Source: SIG603 sp963589785
GTDB taxonomy: Bacteria > Bacillota > Clostridia > Oscillospirales > Acutalibacteraceae
Direction: 5' to 3'
NCBI GenBank assembly: GCA_963589785.1
Contig: CAVAMJ010000009.1
Span: 1 to 64,000 of the forward strand
Length of the DNA stretch: 64,000 bases
In this document: in pieces, positions 23,474-32,179 of the stretch
Layout: each line of letters opens with the position of its first letter
How positions within the stretch are numbered: position 1 is the first letter of the stretch
Translations under genes and position numbers: made by a program
The notes under the pieces: generated by a model
What the model saw: only the letters and a program-made list of their open reading frames with translations
Told to the model about the DNA's origin: nothing
The model's database searches: none

Positions 23474-24484
23474 ATGGTTAATGTAACACTTGGTTCGACA
23501 GGTATTACCGTAAACAGAAACGGTTTCGGCGCATTGCCGATTCAGCGTGTAACGCTCGATGTAGCAAAGAAAATTCTTCGCAAGGCTTATGATAACGGCA
23601 TTAATTTTTATGATACCGCAAGAAGCTATTCCGACAGTGAGATGAAGCTTGGCGAGGGACTTAGCGATGTAAGAGAGAATATCTATATCGCTACAAAAAC
23701 TCCGTCAACAACGGTTGAGGGCTTTTGGAACGATCTCGAAACATCTCTTAAGCTTCTTAAGACAGATTATATTGATATTTATCAGTTCCATAATCCGTCA
23801 TTCTGTCCGAAGCCGGGTGACGGAACGGGACTTTATGAAGCGATGCTTGAGGCAAAAGCTCAGGGCAAAATTCGTCATATAGGCATTACAAATCACCGTC
23901 TGACAGTTGCAAAAGAGGCAGTAGAGTCAGGACTTTACGAGACTCTCCAGTTCCCGTTCTCTTATCTTGCAAGTGAAAAGGACGAGGAGCTCGTTAAGCT
24001 TTGCAAGGAGAAGAATGTAGGCTACATCTGCATGAAAGCACTTTCCGGCGGACTTATCACACATTCCGATGCCGCTTATGCTTATCTTGCTCAGTTTGAC
24101 AATGTTCTTCCGATATGGGGTGTTCAGAAGGAGAGCGAGCTTGACGAGTTCATTTCCTATAACGACAATCCACCCACGATGACAGAGGAAATCAAAGAGC
24201 TTATTGCTAACGACAGAAAAGAACTTTCGGGCGATTTCTGCCGTGGCTGTGGTTACTGCATGCCCTGTCCAAAGGGAATTCAGATCAATCAGTGTGCAAG
24301 AATGTCTCAGATGATTCGCCGTGCACCGAGTGCCGATTGGCTTTCTGAGTACTGGCAAAAGGAAATGGCAAGAACCGAGGAATGCATTTCCTGCGGTGCT
24401 TGCACTAAGAAATGCCCATATAGCCTTAACACACCTGTTCTTCTCAAAAAGAACTATGAGGACTACAAGACATTTTTAAAGTAA
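23474..24484 (+). CDS. Aldo/keto reductase with C-terminal 4Fe-4S domain
   Basis: A 336-residue oxidoreductase. An N-terminal NAD(P)H-dependent aldo/keto reductase barrel carries the catalytic region YDTARSYSDSE, the lysine in ATKTP and the histidine in YQFHN. The C-terminus has two cysteine clusters, CRGCGYCMPCP (about 256-266) and CISCGACTKKCPY (about 301-313), the pattern of bacterial ferredoxin-like binding of two [4Fe-4S] clusters. This architecture is common in anaerobic Firmicutes, where the physiological substrate is usually unknown. AGAGAGG precedes the ATG. The gene stands alone and ends in a strong terminator. Confidence 0.93.
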   Translation: MVNVTLGSTGITVNRNGFGALPIQRVTLDVAKKILRKAYDNGINFYDTARSYSDSEMKLGEGLSDVRENIYIATKTPSTTVEGFWNDLETSLKLLKTDYIDIYQFHNPSFCPKPGDGTGLYEAMLEAKAQGKIRHIGITNHRLTVAKEAVESGLYETLQFPFSYLASEKDEELVKLCKEKNVGYICMKALSGGLITHSDAAYAYLAQFDNVLPIWGVQKESELDEFISYNDNPPTMTEEIKELIANDRKELSGDFCRGCGYCMPCPKGIQINQCARMSQMIRRAPSADWLSEYWQKEMARTEECISCGACTKKCPYSLNTPVLLKKNYEDYKTFLK

Positions 24485-24495
24485 TGTAAAAAAGA

Positions 24496-24534
24496 AAAAC
24501 GGCGGTTCGTGTTTGTAGCATGAACCGCCGTTTT
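24496..24534. terminator. Bidirectional terminator
   Basis: A 13-bp perfect stem (24496-24508 with 24522-24534) with A/T-rich flanks between two convergent genes. Confidence 0.85.
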
Positions 24535-24546
24535 ATATTTATTGTT

Positions 24547-25038
24547 TTAAACGATATCCATTTGCATTATTCCCTGAAGAAATGGGTGAGAAGAGTCTCT
24601 TCTTGTTTCGATAAGCTTGAAGCCGTTTGCTTCGTAAAAGCTTAGAAGCTTTTTGTTTTCGTAAACCATGAGCAAGACTACCTTATCTGCGTTATGAATT
24701 TTTGCCTTGTTTCTGCAAAAGGCGATGAGCATTTTGCCGACGCCAAGCTGTTGGCATTCGGGCAACACTGCAAATTTCTGAAAAGAATAGGTTTTGTCGC
24801 TCACTTTTTCAAGCTGAACATAACCGACAATTTTATCGCCTAGCCATGCGGCATACATATGCACTCCTCTTGATTTTGCTCTTTTAAGATCCTCAAGCTC
24901 AATGAATGCGCCGCCGCTGGGGTAGTTTTCTTTTGTGAATCCGTATTTTTCTGAATTTTCTTTAAAGGCACTTCTGATAGTTTGGACACAAGCCTCAAAA
25001 TCCTGCTCCGTGACAGAAAGTATTCTGTAGTTCTCCAT
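24547..25038 (-). CDS. GNAT-family N-acetyltransferase
   Basis: A 163-residue acetyltransferase. The acetyl-CoA binding core reads FAVLPECQQLGVGKMLI (Q/RxxGxG/A-type loop), followed by the helix and the C-terminal SFYEANGFKLIE typical of the family. The start is set at ATG 25038, where GAGGGA lies at the right distance; an upstream frame to 25065 lacks a site. The substrate is unknown: GNAT enzymes acetylate small amines, peptides or proteins. It is a single gene converging on the aldo/keto reductase. Confidence 0.88.
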   Translation of the reverse strand: MENYRILSVTEQDFEACVQTIRSAFKENSEKYGFTKENYPSGGAFIELEDLKRAKSRGVHMYAAWLGDKIVGYVQLEKVSDKTYSFQKFAVLPECQQLGVGKMLIAFCRNKAKIHNADKVVLLMVYENKKLLSFYEANGFKLIETRRDSSHPFLQGIMQMDIV

Positions 25039-25165
25039 ATAATCCCTCATTAAGTAAGCATACAAATTATTATAGACTATATATGAGCCGTTGACAAGAT
25101 AAACAGACAGAATTTATCGAAATTTGATAGCTGTTTGAAATTTTGGAGTCATACTTGCTTTTTCT

Positions 25166-25194
25166 TTAACAAAATAGTAAAATAACTTTATATT
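25166..25194 (+). promoter_or_regulatory. Promoter of the fructokinase gene
   Basis: TTAACA (25166-25171), a 17-nt spacer and TATATT (25189-25194), about 60 bases before the start codon. Confidence 0.5.
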
Positions 25195-25254
25195 ATGTAA
25201 TTCTGTGTTGTATACCACCGAATAAGATTCAATTTATTTTATGGGAGAACTACT

Positions 25255-26214
25255 ATGATTGATGTATTGGCACTTGGAGAACTTCTTATAGATTTCACAA
25301 CTACTGCTTCCGATGAAGACGGTTACCCGACAATGGCGGCTCATCCGGGCGGAGCACCGGCTAATTTCCTTTCCGCTTTGACTAAGTTCGGCTACAAGAC
25401 TGCCCTTTTGGGAAAGGTCGGTAACGATGCATTCGGAAAGATGCTTATAAACACACTTAACAAGGCAGGAATTTCCTCTGAGGGAATTGTTGTAGATCCT
25501 TCTGTTTTCACTACTCTTGCTTTTGTCACACTTGATGAAACAGGTGATCGTGAGTTTTCTTTCGCAAGAAAGCCGGGCGCAGATACATGTATTACATTTG
25601 AGGAGCTTAATAAGAGCCTTCTCGATGAGACAAGAGTTTTCCATTTTGGTACTCTTTCACTCACTTCCGATCCGGCAAAGACTGCTACAGAAAAGGCTGT
25701 TGCATACTGCAAGGAGAGAAACAAGCTCATCACATTTGACCCTAACTATCGTGCTCCACTTTGGGATAACGCAGAGGACGCTAAAAACGCTATCAAGTGG
25801 GGTTGCGCTCAGGCTGATATTATCAAAATCAGTGATGAGGAGGTCGAGTTTGTATTTGGACTTGACGAGAAAGCTGGCGCAGAGCTTCTTTTGAACGAAT
25901 ACGGTATTTCACTTGTCTTTGTAACAAGAGGCAAGGACGGCTGTTATTTTGCAAATAAACAGGCTACAGGATATGTTGAAAACTACAACAATGTTCACCC
26001 TGTCGATACTACAGGTGCCGGCGATATTTTCGGCGGCTCTGCAATCAGCCGTGTTCTCGAGCTTGGTAAAGCACCGTCAGAACTTAACGAGGAAGAGCTT
26101 CGCTATGTTGCGGGATTTGCTTGCACATCTGCCGCTCTTTCAACAGAGTGCTACGGCGGTATCCAGAGTGTTCAGGACATCGACACAATCATGAAGGCTT
26201 ACGAGAATAAATAA
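25255..26214 (+). CDS. PfkB-family sugar kinase, probably fructokinase
   Basis: A 319-residue ribokinase-like enzyme. It opens with VLALGELLIDF and has the first signature GGAPANF plus the C-terminal signature DTTGAGDIFGG with the catalytic aspartate. The sequence pattern GEILIDF...GGAPANVA is most like bacterial fructokinases that make fructose 6-phosphate. A related sugar such as 2-keto-3-deoxygluconate is possible. GGGAGAA precedes the ATG. It is followed after 23 bases by a lipoprotein gene. Confidence 0.9.
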   Translation: MIDVLALGELLIDFTTTASDEDGYPTMAAHPGGAPANFLSALTKFGYKTALLGKVGNDAFGKMLINTLNKAGISSEGIVVDPSVFTTLAFVTLDETGDREFSFARKPGADTCITFEELNKSLLDETRVFHFGTLSLTSDPAKTATEKAVAYCKERNKLITFDPNYRAPLWDNAEDAKNAIKWGCAQADIIKISDEEVEFVFGLDEKAGAELLLNEYGISLVFVTRGKDGCYFANKQATGYVENYNNVHPVDTTGAGDIFGGSAISRVLELGKAPSELNEEELRYVAGFACTSAALSTECYGGIQSVQDIDTIMKAYENK

Positions 26215-26237
26215 GCTTTTATTTAAGAGGTGATATA

Positions 26238-26831
26238 ATGAAAAAGATAATTTGTTTGGCGTTGGTGCTTAGCATGGCATTTGCTTTTACGGCATGCGGC
26301 AGTAAAAGCGGCGGCACAAACGGCGATTCTTCTTCGATTTTAGACAGCTCTGCTGTCTCGGCAGATACAGCGACTGAGACAAGCGTTCAGCCGACTACTG
26401 ACCCTACTGCTTCGAGTGCTGCAGAAAGCTCATCAACTGTCGGCACGGAGACTTCATCTACCGAAGCTTCGTCTGCTGAGAGCACTGCTTCTTCGTCGGC
26501 AGACGGAACAATCAAGGCGGCTATTTCAAACGCCCCTGATGTAAACATCCGTGCTGAGGCAAATACTAACTGCTCAATTGTCGGCACTGCGGCAGAGGGC
26601 GATGCATATGAGGTTGTGTCAGAGGATGACGGCACAGGCTTTATAGGAATCAATTATAACGGTACTACATGTTATATTTCTTCCACATATGCTTATATTG
26701 ATACAGTCACTGAGGATGAGTTGACAGTAGTTACTTCTGCTGATTCCGACTCTGAAGAAAGTGACGGCGAAACTTCAAGCGGAGTTACAGCTGAGACAAC
26801 TCGTGAGAACGAGGACGGTATGAAGAGATAA
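26238..26831 (+). CDS. Lipoprotein with Ser/Thr-rich linker and SH3-like domain
   Basis: A 197-residue surface lipoprotein. The signal peptide MKKIICLALVLSMAFAFTAC ends in a lipobox cysteine at residue 20. A low-complexity Ser/Thr/Ala/Glu linker covers about 25-90, then a bacterial SH3 domain (about 92-155) starts with VNIRAEANTNCSIVGTA and includes DGTGFIGINYNGTTCYISSTY. Such domains bind cell-wall peptides or glycans. A second acidic Ser/Glu-rich tail ends the protein. AGAGGTGAT precedes the ATG. Its partner is unknown. Confidence 0.9.
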   Translation: MKKIICLALVLSMAFAFTACGSKSGGTNGDSSSILDSSAVSADTATETSVQPTTDPTASSAAESSSTVGTETSSTEASSAESTASSSADGTIKAAISNAPDVNIRAEANTNCSIVGTAAEGDAYEVVSEDDGTGFIGINYNGTTCYISSTYAYIDTVTEDELTVVTSADSDSEESDGETSSGVTAETTRENEDGMKR

Positions 26832-26834
26832 TCT

Positions 26835-26872
26835 AAAGGACAGATGATTTTTCGTCTGTCCTTTTTGCTTTT
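26835..26872 (+). terminator. Rho-independent terminator of the lipoprotein gene
   Basis: AAAGGACAGA (26835-26844) pairs perfectly with TCTGTCCTTT (26855-26864), followed by a T-rich tail. Confidence 0.85.
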
Positions 26873-26915
26873 TATCGTTACAAGAAATAAAATGATAAGA
26901 AATATAAATTTAATG

Positions 26916-26944
26916 TTGACAAAAGAATAGAGAATGTATATAAT
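26916..26944 (+). promoter_or_regulatory. Perfect consensus promoter of the iron locus
   Basis: TTGACA (26916-26921), a 17-nt spacer and TATAAT (26939-26944) match the sigma-A consensus at all positions. A palindromic operator begins five bases after the -10, where it would cover the transcription start. Such an arrangement needs a repressor to be silent. Confidence 0.75.
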
Positions 26945-26948
26945 AGCG

Positions 26949-26970
26949 TTAGTTAGTAAATGCTAACTAA
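26949..26970. promoter_or_regulatory. Candidate DtxR/MntR-type iron box 1
   Basis: TTAGTTAG (26949-26956) and CTAACTAA (26963-26970) form a perfect 8-bp inverted repeat with a 6-nt spacer. It resembles the known DtxR/IdeR box, which contains TTAG and CTAA arms. It overlaps the predicted +1 of a consensus promoter, and a DtxR-like protein is encoded two genes on. The same GTTAG-N6-CTAAC core recurs at 27678-27693. Confidence 0.65.
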
Positions 26971-26999
26971 GAATTGCGAAGCTTTAAGGAGGTACTGTT

Positions 27000-27164
27000 A
27001 TGTTTATGAATATGTCGACACTTGCGGTATTGGCAATTCTCGTATTTATAATTGCCATGATCGTGCGCTCAATAGTGAAAGACAAAAAGAACGGTAAATC
27101 TCTTTGCGGCGGTAATTGTCAGCACTGCGGCGGTGCTTGCTCTTGCCACACTCCAAAGTCTTAA
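27000..27164 (+). CDS. FeoB-associated Cys-rich membrane protein
   Basis: A 54-residue protein. An N-terminal transmembrane segment (about residues 7-24, LAVLAILVFIIAMIV) is followed by a basic linker and a cysteine cluster CGGNCQHCGGACSC. This is the pattern of the FeoB_associated family (PF12669), normally encoded after feoAB and thought to assist ferrous iron uptake. No feoA or feoB is present in the window, so the partner must lie elsewhere. AAGGAGG precedes ATG 27000. It is the first gene behind iron box 1. Confidence 0.85.
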   Translation: MFMNMSTLAVLAILVFIIAMIVRSIVKDKKNGKSLCGGNCQHCGGACSCHTPKS

Positions 27165-27188
27165 CCGACAGTATTCGCAATATCAAAC

Positions 27189-27216
27189 AGTGCAGAGTTA
27201 AATTTGCACTTTTTTT
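27189..27216 (+). terminator. Terminator-like hairpin between the Cys-rich peptide and the regulator
   Basis: AGTGCAGA (27189-27196) pairs with TTTGCACT (27203-27210, one G-U pair) and is followed by TTTTTT. It lies 18 bases before the regulator start, so it may reduce its readthrough expression. Confidence 0.65.
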
Positions 27217-27233
27217 CAAGGCAGAGGTAAGTG

Positions 27234-27623
27234 ATGGCTAACCGAAATCAAATTTTGACAGCAGCAAATATAAGGTATCTTTTGGCTTTGAAGGAGCTTT
27301 GCCCTGAGGAAGGCTACACAAGATGCGTTCATGTAGCGGATAAGCTTGGTATTTCAAAACCTAGCGTACATGCTATGATGAACAGCCTTAAGGATATGAA
27401 GCTTATTGAAAAGGATCACTACGGCACGGTTCGATTTACGGCTGAGGGCTATCGTTTGAGTTCTTTATATGAAGAGTATTATTCAATAGTCAGCAGTTCG
27501 GTTTCGGATAAATTTTCCGATGAAAAATATCTTGAACTTGCGGTGTGCGCCTTTTTAGCGGAAATTCCACCTGAAACGCTTGAGTCACTAAGAAAGAAGG
27601 ATGCTATTAAAACAGCATCCTGA
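27234..27623 (+). CDS. DtxR-family metal-dependent transcriptional regulator
   Basis: A 129-residue protein with an N-terminal winged helix-turn-helix (about 1-65; VADKLGISKPSVHAMMNSLKDMKLIEKDHYG) and a shorter C-terminal dimerisation domain with possible metal ligands. DtxR/MntR proteins bind Fe(II) or Mn(II) and repress uptake or iron-sparing genes. The regulator lacks the SH3-like third domain, as does MntR. ATG 27234 has GAGG six bases upstream; GTG 27231 is adjacent. It sits between two matching operators (26949-26970 and 27678-27693), its likely targets. The metal is inferred as iron from the flavodoxin and FeoB-associated neighbours. Confidence 0.85.
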   Translation: MANRNQILTAANIRYLLALKELCPEEGYTRCVHVADKLGISKPSVHAMMNSLKDMKLIEKDHYGTVRFTAEGYRLSSLYEEYYSIVSSSVSDKFSDEKYLELAVCAFLAEIPPETLESLRKKDAIKTAS

Positions 27624-27668
27624 TAAAAAGCTGTTATGACAGTAAAGACTTCATAACAGCTGATTTTC
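27599..27668 (+). terminator. Terminator hairpins after the DtxR-like gene
   Basis: Two hairpins follow each other. GGATGCT/AGCATCC (27599-27605 with 27614-27620) overlaps the end of the coding region. An 11-bp stem AGCTGTTATGA/TCATAACAGCT near 27629-27662 is followed by a short T-rich stretch. Confidence 0.6.
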
Positions 27669-27677
27669 AAAAAGACA

Positions 27678-27693
27678 GTTAGCTTAATCTAAC
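27678..27693. promoter_or_regulatory. Candidate DtxR-type iron box 2
   Basis: GTTAG (27678-27682), CTTAAT, CTAAC (27689-27693): the same 5-bp arms and 6-nt spacing as box 1. It lies 20 bases before the DUF3793 start. No clear -35/-10 pair was found around it. Confidence 0.55.
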
Positions 27694-27712
27694 CTAAAAA
27701 GGAGTCAAGGAT

Positions 27713-28291
27713 ATGTCCGAGGAATATATAATTCGCCATTGTGCGCCAACACTTGCGGGGTTAAAAACTGCTAATATGTTCACGTACAGATATGAAGATA
27801 TAAATGAAGTTCTTGAATCTCTGCGTGCGTGGAATAAAATCCTTGGAAAAAAGGGAATGAGGGTCATTCCGTTGTCCGTAGGTGACGGAAAGGTGATAGT
27901 TTATCTTTACCGAGTTGAGTCGCTTAAAAATGATCTTGCGGACAGTAAAGCGGCTAATCTATTAAATAACCTCGGATATTCATCGGATAACCCCAATAAG
28001 TGCCTACATGAGTTGAGAAAAAATCTCAACAATTGTTTGTCGGGAACATTTCCGCATGAGATAGGACTATTCTTAGGCTATCCGCCTGATGATGTCCTTG
28101 GCTTTATCGAGAAGAAAAAGCCCGCATATGAGCTTGTCGGTAACTGGAAAGTTTACAGCAATCCCGAAGAAGCTCAGAGGAAATTCGATCAGTACAGAAA
28201 ATGTACTGATGTTTACGGTAAGCTTTGGAAGGACGGAGTTTCCATAGGTAAGCTTGCGGTAAAATCAAAATCAGCCAGTCAGTCAATTTGA
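27713..28291 (+). CDS. DUF3793 family protein
   Basis: A 192-residue cytosolic protein matching the DUF3793 pattern known from Clostridia: N-terminal IRHCAPTLAGLKTANMF, a central VIPLSVGDGKVIVYLYR, and CLSGTFPHEIGLFLGYPPDDVLGFI. The function of this family is unknown. In other Clostridia it is often found beside flavodoxin and Feo genes, as here, so a role in iron limitation is likely but indirect. AAAAAGGAG precedes ATG 27713. Flavodoxin follows 42 bases downstream. Conserved His and Cys near the N-terminus could bind metal or heme, but this is a guess. Confidence 0.85.
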   Translation: MSEEYIIRHCAPTLAGLKTANMFTYRYEDINEVLESLRAWNKILGKKGMRVIPLSVGDGKVIVYLYRVESLKNDLADSKAANLLNNLGYSSDNPNKCLHELRKNLNNCLSGTFPHEIGLFLGYPPDDVLGFIEKKKPAYELVGNWKVYSNPEEAQRKFDQYRKCTDVYGKLWKDGVSIGKLAVKSKSASQSI

Positions 28292-28333
28292 CTTAATATT
28301 TTTAGAATTTTATAATTGAAAGGAATTAATAAA

Positions 28334-28756
28334 ATGAGTAAGGTAGCAGTAGTTTATTGGTCAGGCACAGGAAATACAGAGGCAATGGCAAACGCAGTTG
28401 TTGAGGGTGTTCAGGGCGCAGGTTCTGAGGCAACTCTTTTCACAGCATCTGAGTTTGACTCTTCTAAGCTTGCTGATTATGACGCAGTAGCTTTCGGTTG
28501 TCCTGCAATGGGCGCAGAGACACTCGAGGAGGATGAGTTTGATCCTATGTTCTCTGAGCTCGAGAGTTCACTCTCCGGCAAAAAGATTGCTCTTTTCGGC
28601 TCTTATGGCTGGGGCGACGGCGAGTGGATGCGTTCTTGGGAAGAGAGATGCCAGGGTGCAGGTGCTGATTTGGCTTGTGACTTCGTAATTTGCAACGATG
28701 CTCCGGATGATGATGCTGTCGAGGCTTGCAAAGCTCTTGGTGCAGCTCTTTGCTAA
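28334..28756 (+). CDS. Flavodoxin
   Basis: A 140-residue FMN electron carrier that replaces ferredoxin when iron is scarce. The phosphate-binding loop WSGTGNTEAM is at residues 9-18. FMN-stacking loops are FGCPAMGAE and FGSYGWGDGEWM. Length and motifs are those of short-chain clostridial flavodoxins. ATG 28334 has AAAGGA upstream; TTG 28316 is rejected. It follows DUF3793 behind iron box 2, so both are expected to rise under iron limitation. A terminator follows. Confidence 0.95.
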   Translation: MSKVAVVYWSGTGNTEAMANAVVEGVQGAGSEATLFTASEFDSSKLADYDAVAFGCPAMGAETLEEDEFDPMFSELESSLSGKKIALFGSYGWGDGEWMRSWEERCQGAGADLACDFVICNDAPDDDAVEACKALGAALC

Positions 28757-28774
28757 TTGACAATTAGAGAATTT

Positions 28775-28803
28775 AGAGCAGATCGAAAGGTCTGCTCTTT
28801 TTT
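28775..28803 (+). terminator. Rho-independent terminator of the flavodoxin gene
   Basis: AGAGCAGA (28775-28782) pairs with TCTGCTCT (28791-28798), followed by a T-run. Confidence 0.85.
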
Positions 28804-28813
28804 ATGTAATCAA

Positions 28814-28830
28814 AGTCAAACAAAGTCAAA
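28814..28830 (+). promoter_or_regulatory. CtsR box upstream of hsp20
   Basis: AGTCAAA CAA AGTCAAA matches the known CtsR heptad repeat (RGTCAAA-NAN-RGTCAAA) at every position. It lies 17 bases upstream of a CIRCE element. A ctsR gene is encoded at 54126 in this window. Confidence 0.8.
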
Positions 28831-28846
28831 CAAGTATTTGTAATAA

Positions 28847-28873
28847 TTAGCACTCAAATATAGAAAGTGCTAA
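28847..28873. promoter_or_regulatory. CIRCE element (HrcA operator)
   Basis: TTAGCACTC-N9-AAGTGCTAA matches the CIRCE consensus TTAGCACTC-N9-GAGTGCTAA with one mismatch. It implies HrcA control of hsp20. No hrcA gene is in the window. Confidence 0.85.
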
Positions 28874-29033
28874 ACTTAACAAATTGTTAATAAAATATGC
28901 TCAATCCGTTCATAAAACAATCGTATTATATAGTCGTAAACAAAAGAGAGAGCAAAAAAGAAAAAGAAAGCCTCTCGAGAGTTTACTAAGAAAAAGATTG
29001 ATTAATGAAATAATATGAAAGGAAGCATGATTT

Positions 29034-29492
29034 ATGTTTGGACTTACACCTTTTGACAGCAGAAGAAATAATATGATGACAGATTTCGGATGGAACCCGT
29101 TCGCAGATCTTGACAGAATGGAAAGAAGCTTGTTTGGCTCAAATTCCATGTTCGACGGATTCAAGAGCATGAGAACCGATATCCAGGATAATGGCAAGGA
29201 GTATGTCCTCCAGGCTGATTTACCGGGATTTGAGAAGTCAGATATCAAGCTCAGCCTCAAGAATGACGTTCTTACCATCAGTGCTGAGAAGAAGGACGAG
29301 GTAGTCGATAATGACGAAAACGGAAACTTCATCAGAAAAGAGCGTTCTTACGGAACTTATCAGAGAAGCTTTGATGTTTCCGGAGTAGACCAGAAAGCAA
29401 TCAAAGCAAGCTACAAGGACGGCGTTCTTAAATTGAATTTGCCGAAGCTTGAGCAGACGGTAGAGCCTTCTGTTAATATCAACATCGAATGA
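29034..29492 (+). CDS. Hsp20/alpha-crystallin family small heat-shock protein
   Basis: A 152-residue ATP-independent chaperone that holds unfolding proteins. The alpha-crystallin domain covers about residues 45-140, from MRTDIQDNGKEYVLQADLPGF to the A-x-x-x-x-G-V-L-type motif ASYKDGVLKLNLP. The N-terminus is rich in Phe, Asp and Met, as usual. AAAGGA precedes the ATG. A CtsR box and a CIRCE element lie 160-220 bases upstream, so it should respond to heat and protein damage through two repressors. A terminator follows. Confidence 0.95.
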   Translation: MFGLTPFDSRRNNMMTDFGWNPFADLDRMERSLFGSNSMFDGFKSMRTDIQDNGKEYVLQADLPGFEKSDIKLSLKNDVLTISAEKKDEVVDNDENGNFIRKERSYGTYQRSFDVSGVDQKAIKASYKDGVLKLNLPKLEQTVEPSVNINIE

Positions 29493-29503
29493 TGCTAATT
29501 AAG

Positions 29504-29535
29504 GTGTCGGGTTTATCCCGACACTTTTTCTTTTT
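29504..29535 (+). terminator. Rho-independent terminator of hsp20
   Basis: GTGTCGGG (29504-29511) pairs with CCCGACAC (29517-29524), followed by a long T-rich tail. Confidence 0.85.
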
Positions 29536-29538
29536 ACC

Positions 29539-29552
29539 CACAAAATATAGTG
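29539..29552. promoter_or_regulatory. Candidate NrdR box upstream of nrdR
   Basis: CAC-AAAATATA-GTG fits the NrdR box core (CAC, eight A/T-rich bases, GTG) at 13 of 14 positions. It lies 20 bases before the -35 of the nrdR promoter. A second tandem box, as usually seen, was not found. Confidence 0.35.
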
Positions 29553-29571
29553 ATAAAAACTTAAATTTTAC

Positions 29572-29600
29572 TTGATTTTGTTTACAAAAAGCTATATACT
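29572..29600 (+). promoter_or_regulatory. Promoter of nrdR
   Basis: TTGATT (29572-29577), a 17-nt spacer and TATACT (29595-29600), 32 bases before the start codon. Confidence 0.6.
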
Positions 29601-29632
29601 AAGCGTGAAACTATATTTAGGAGATTAATATT

Positions 29633-30091
29633 ATGAAATGCCCCTTTTGCTCATACGCTGACAGTAAGGTAGTAGATTCAAGACCAACTCTCGAAGGAGA
29701 GAAAATCCGCCGCAGAAGAGAATGCTTAAGCTGCGGAAAGAGATTTACAACCTTTGAAATTATCGAATCTGTTCCGCTCATTGTTGTTAAAAAAGATAAA
29801 TCAAGACAGGAATTTGATCGCAAGAAGTTGCTTGACGGACTTATGAGAGCGTGTGAAAAAAGACCTGTTTCCTATGGCAAGATGAACGAGATAGTCGATG
29901 AAATTGAAGTTCTTCTCTCAAATTCAAGCGACCGTGAAATTCCGTCATCTTTAATCGGAACATATGTCATGGAGAAGCTTAAGGCTGTTGATGAAGTAGC
30001 TTACATAAGATTTGCTTCGGTTTATCGTGAGTTCAGCGATATTGACAGCTTTATGGACGAGCTCCTGAAGATGAAAAATTCAAAGAAATAA
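29633..30091 (+). CDS. nrdR: Transcriptional repressor NrdR
   Basis: A 152-residue regulator of ribonucleotide reductase genes that senses nucleotides. An N-terminal zinc ribbon has cysteine pairs CPFC and CLSCG, with the family string DSRPTLEGEKIRRRREC between them. The ATP-cone domain follows (about 49-139). Length and sequence are typical. No reductase genes are in the window. GGAG precedes the ATG, and a possible NrdR box lies upstream, so it may regulate itself. Confidence 0.97.
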   Translation: MKCPFCSYADSKVVDSRPTLEGEKIRRRRECLSCGKRFTTFEIIESVPLIVVKKDKSRQEFDRKKLLDGLMRACEKRPVSYGKMNEIVDEIEVLLSNSSDREIPSSLIGTYVMEKLKAVDEVAYIRFASVYREFSDIDSFMDELLKMKNSKK

Positions 30092-30093
30092 CT

Positions 30094-30122
30094 AAAAAGC
30101 ATCGGCGACGGTGCTTTTTATT
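30094..30122 (+). terminator. Rho-independent terminator of nrdR
   Basis: An 11-bp stem with one G-U pair (30094-30104 with 30109-30119) closes on a GCGA tetraloop; T-rich sequence follows. Confidence 0.75.
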
Positions 30123-30130
30123 TTGTCAGC

Positions 30131-30159
30131 TTGATTTAAATTCTATTACAATGTATAAT
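30131..30159 (+). promoter_or_regulatory. Promoter of the ABC-F gene
   Basis: TTGATT (30131-30136), a 17-nt spacer and TATAAT (30154-30159), 87 bases before the start codon. Confidence 0.6.
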
Positions 30160-30245
30160 CGTAGTATAATCATGCTTATAATTAAGAATTTACTGCAAAT
30201 CTACTGATTTGTTTTGATATATGAAAGAAAGATACGGGGTTATTT

Positions 30246-32177
<1,932 letters not shown>

Positions 32178-32179
32178 AA

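Noticed and set aside
28104..28286. Reverse-strand frame over DUF3793
   Set aside because: Antisense to a better supported gene with correct RBS and context.
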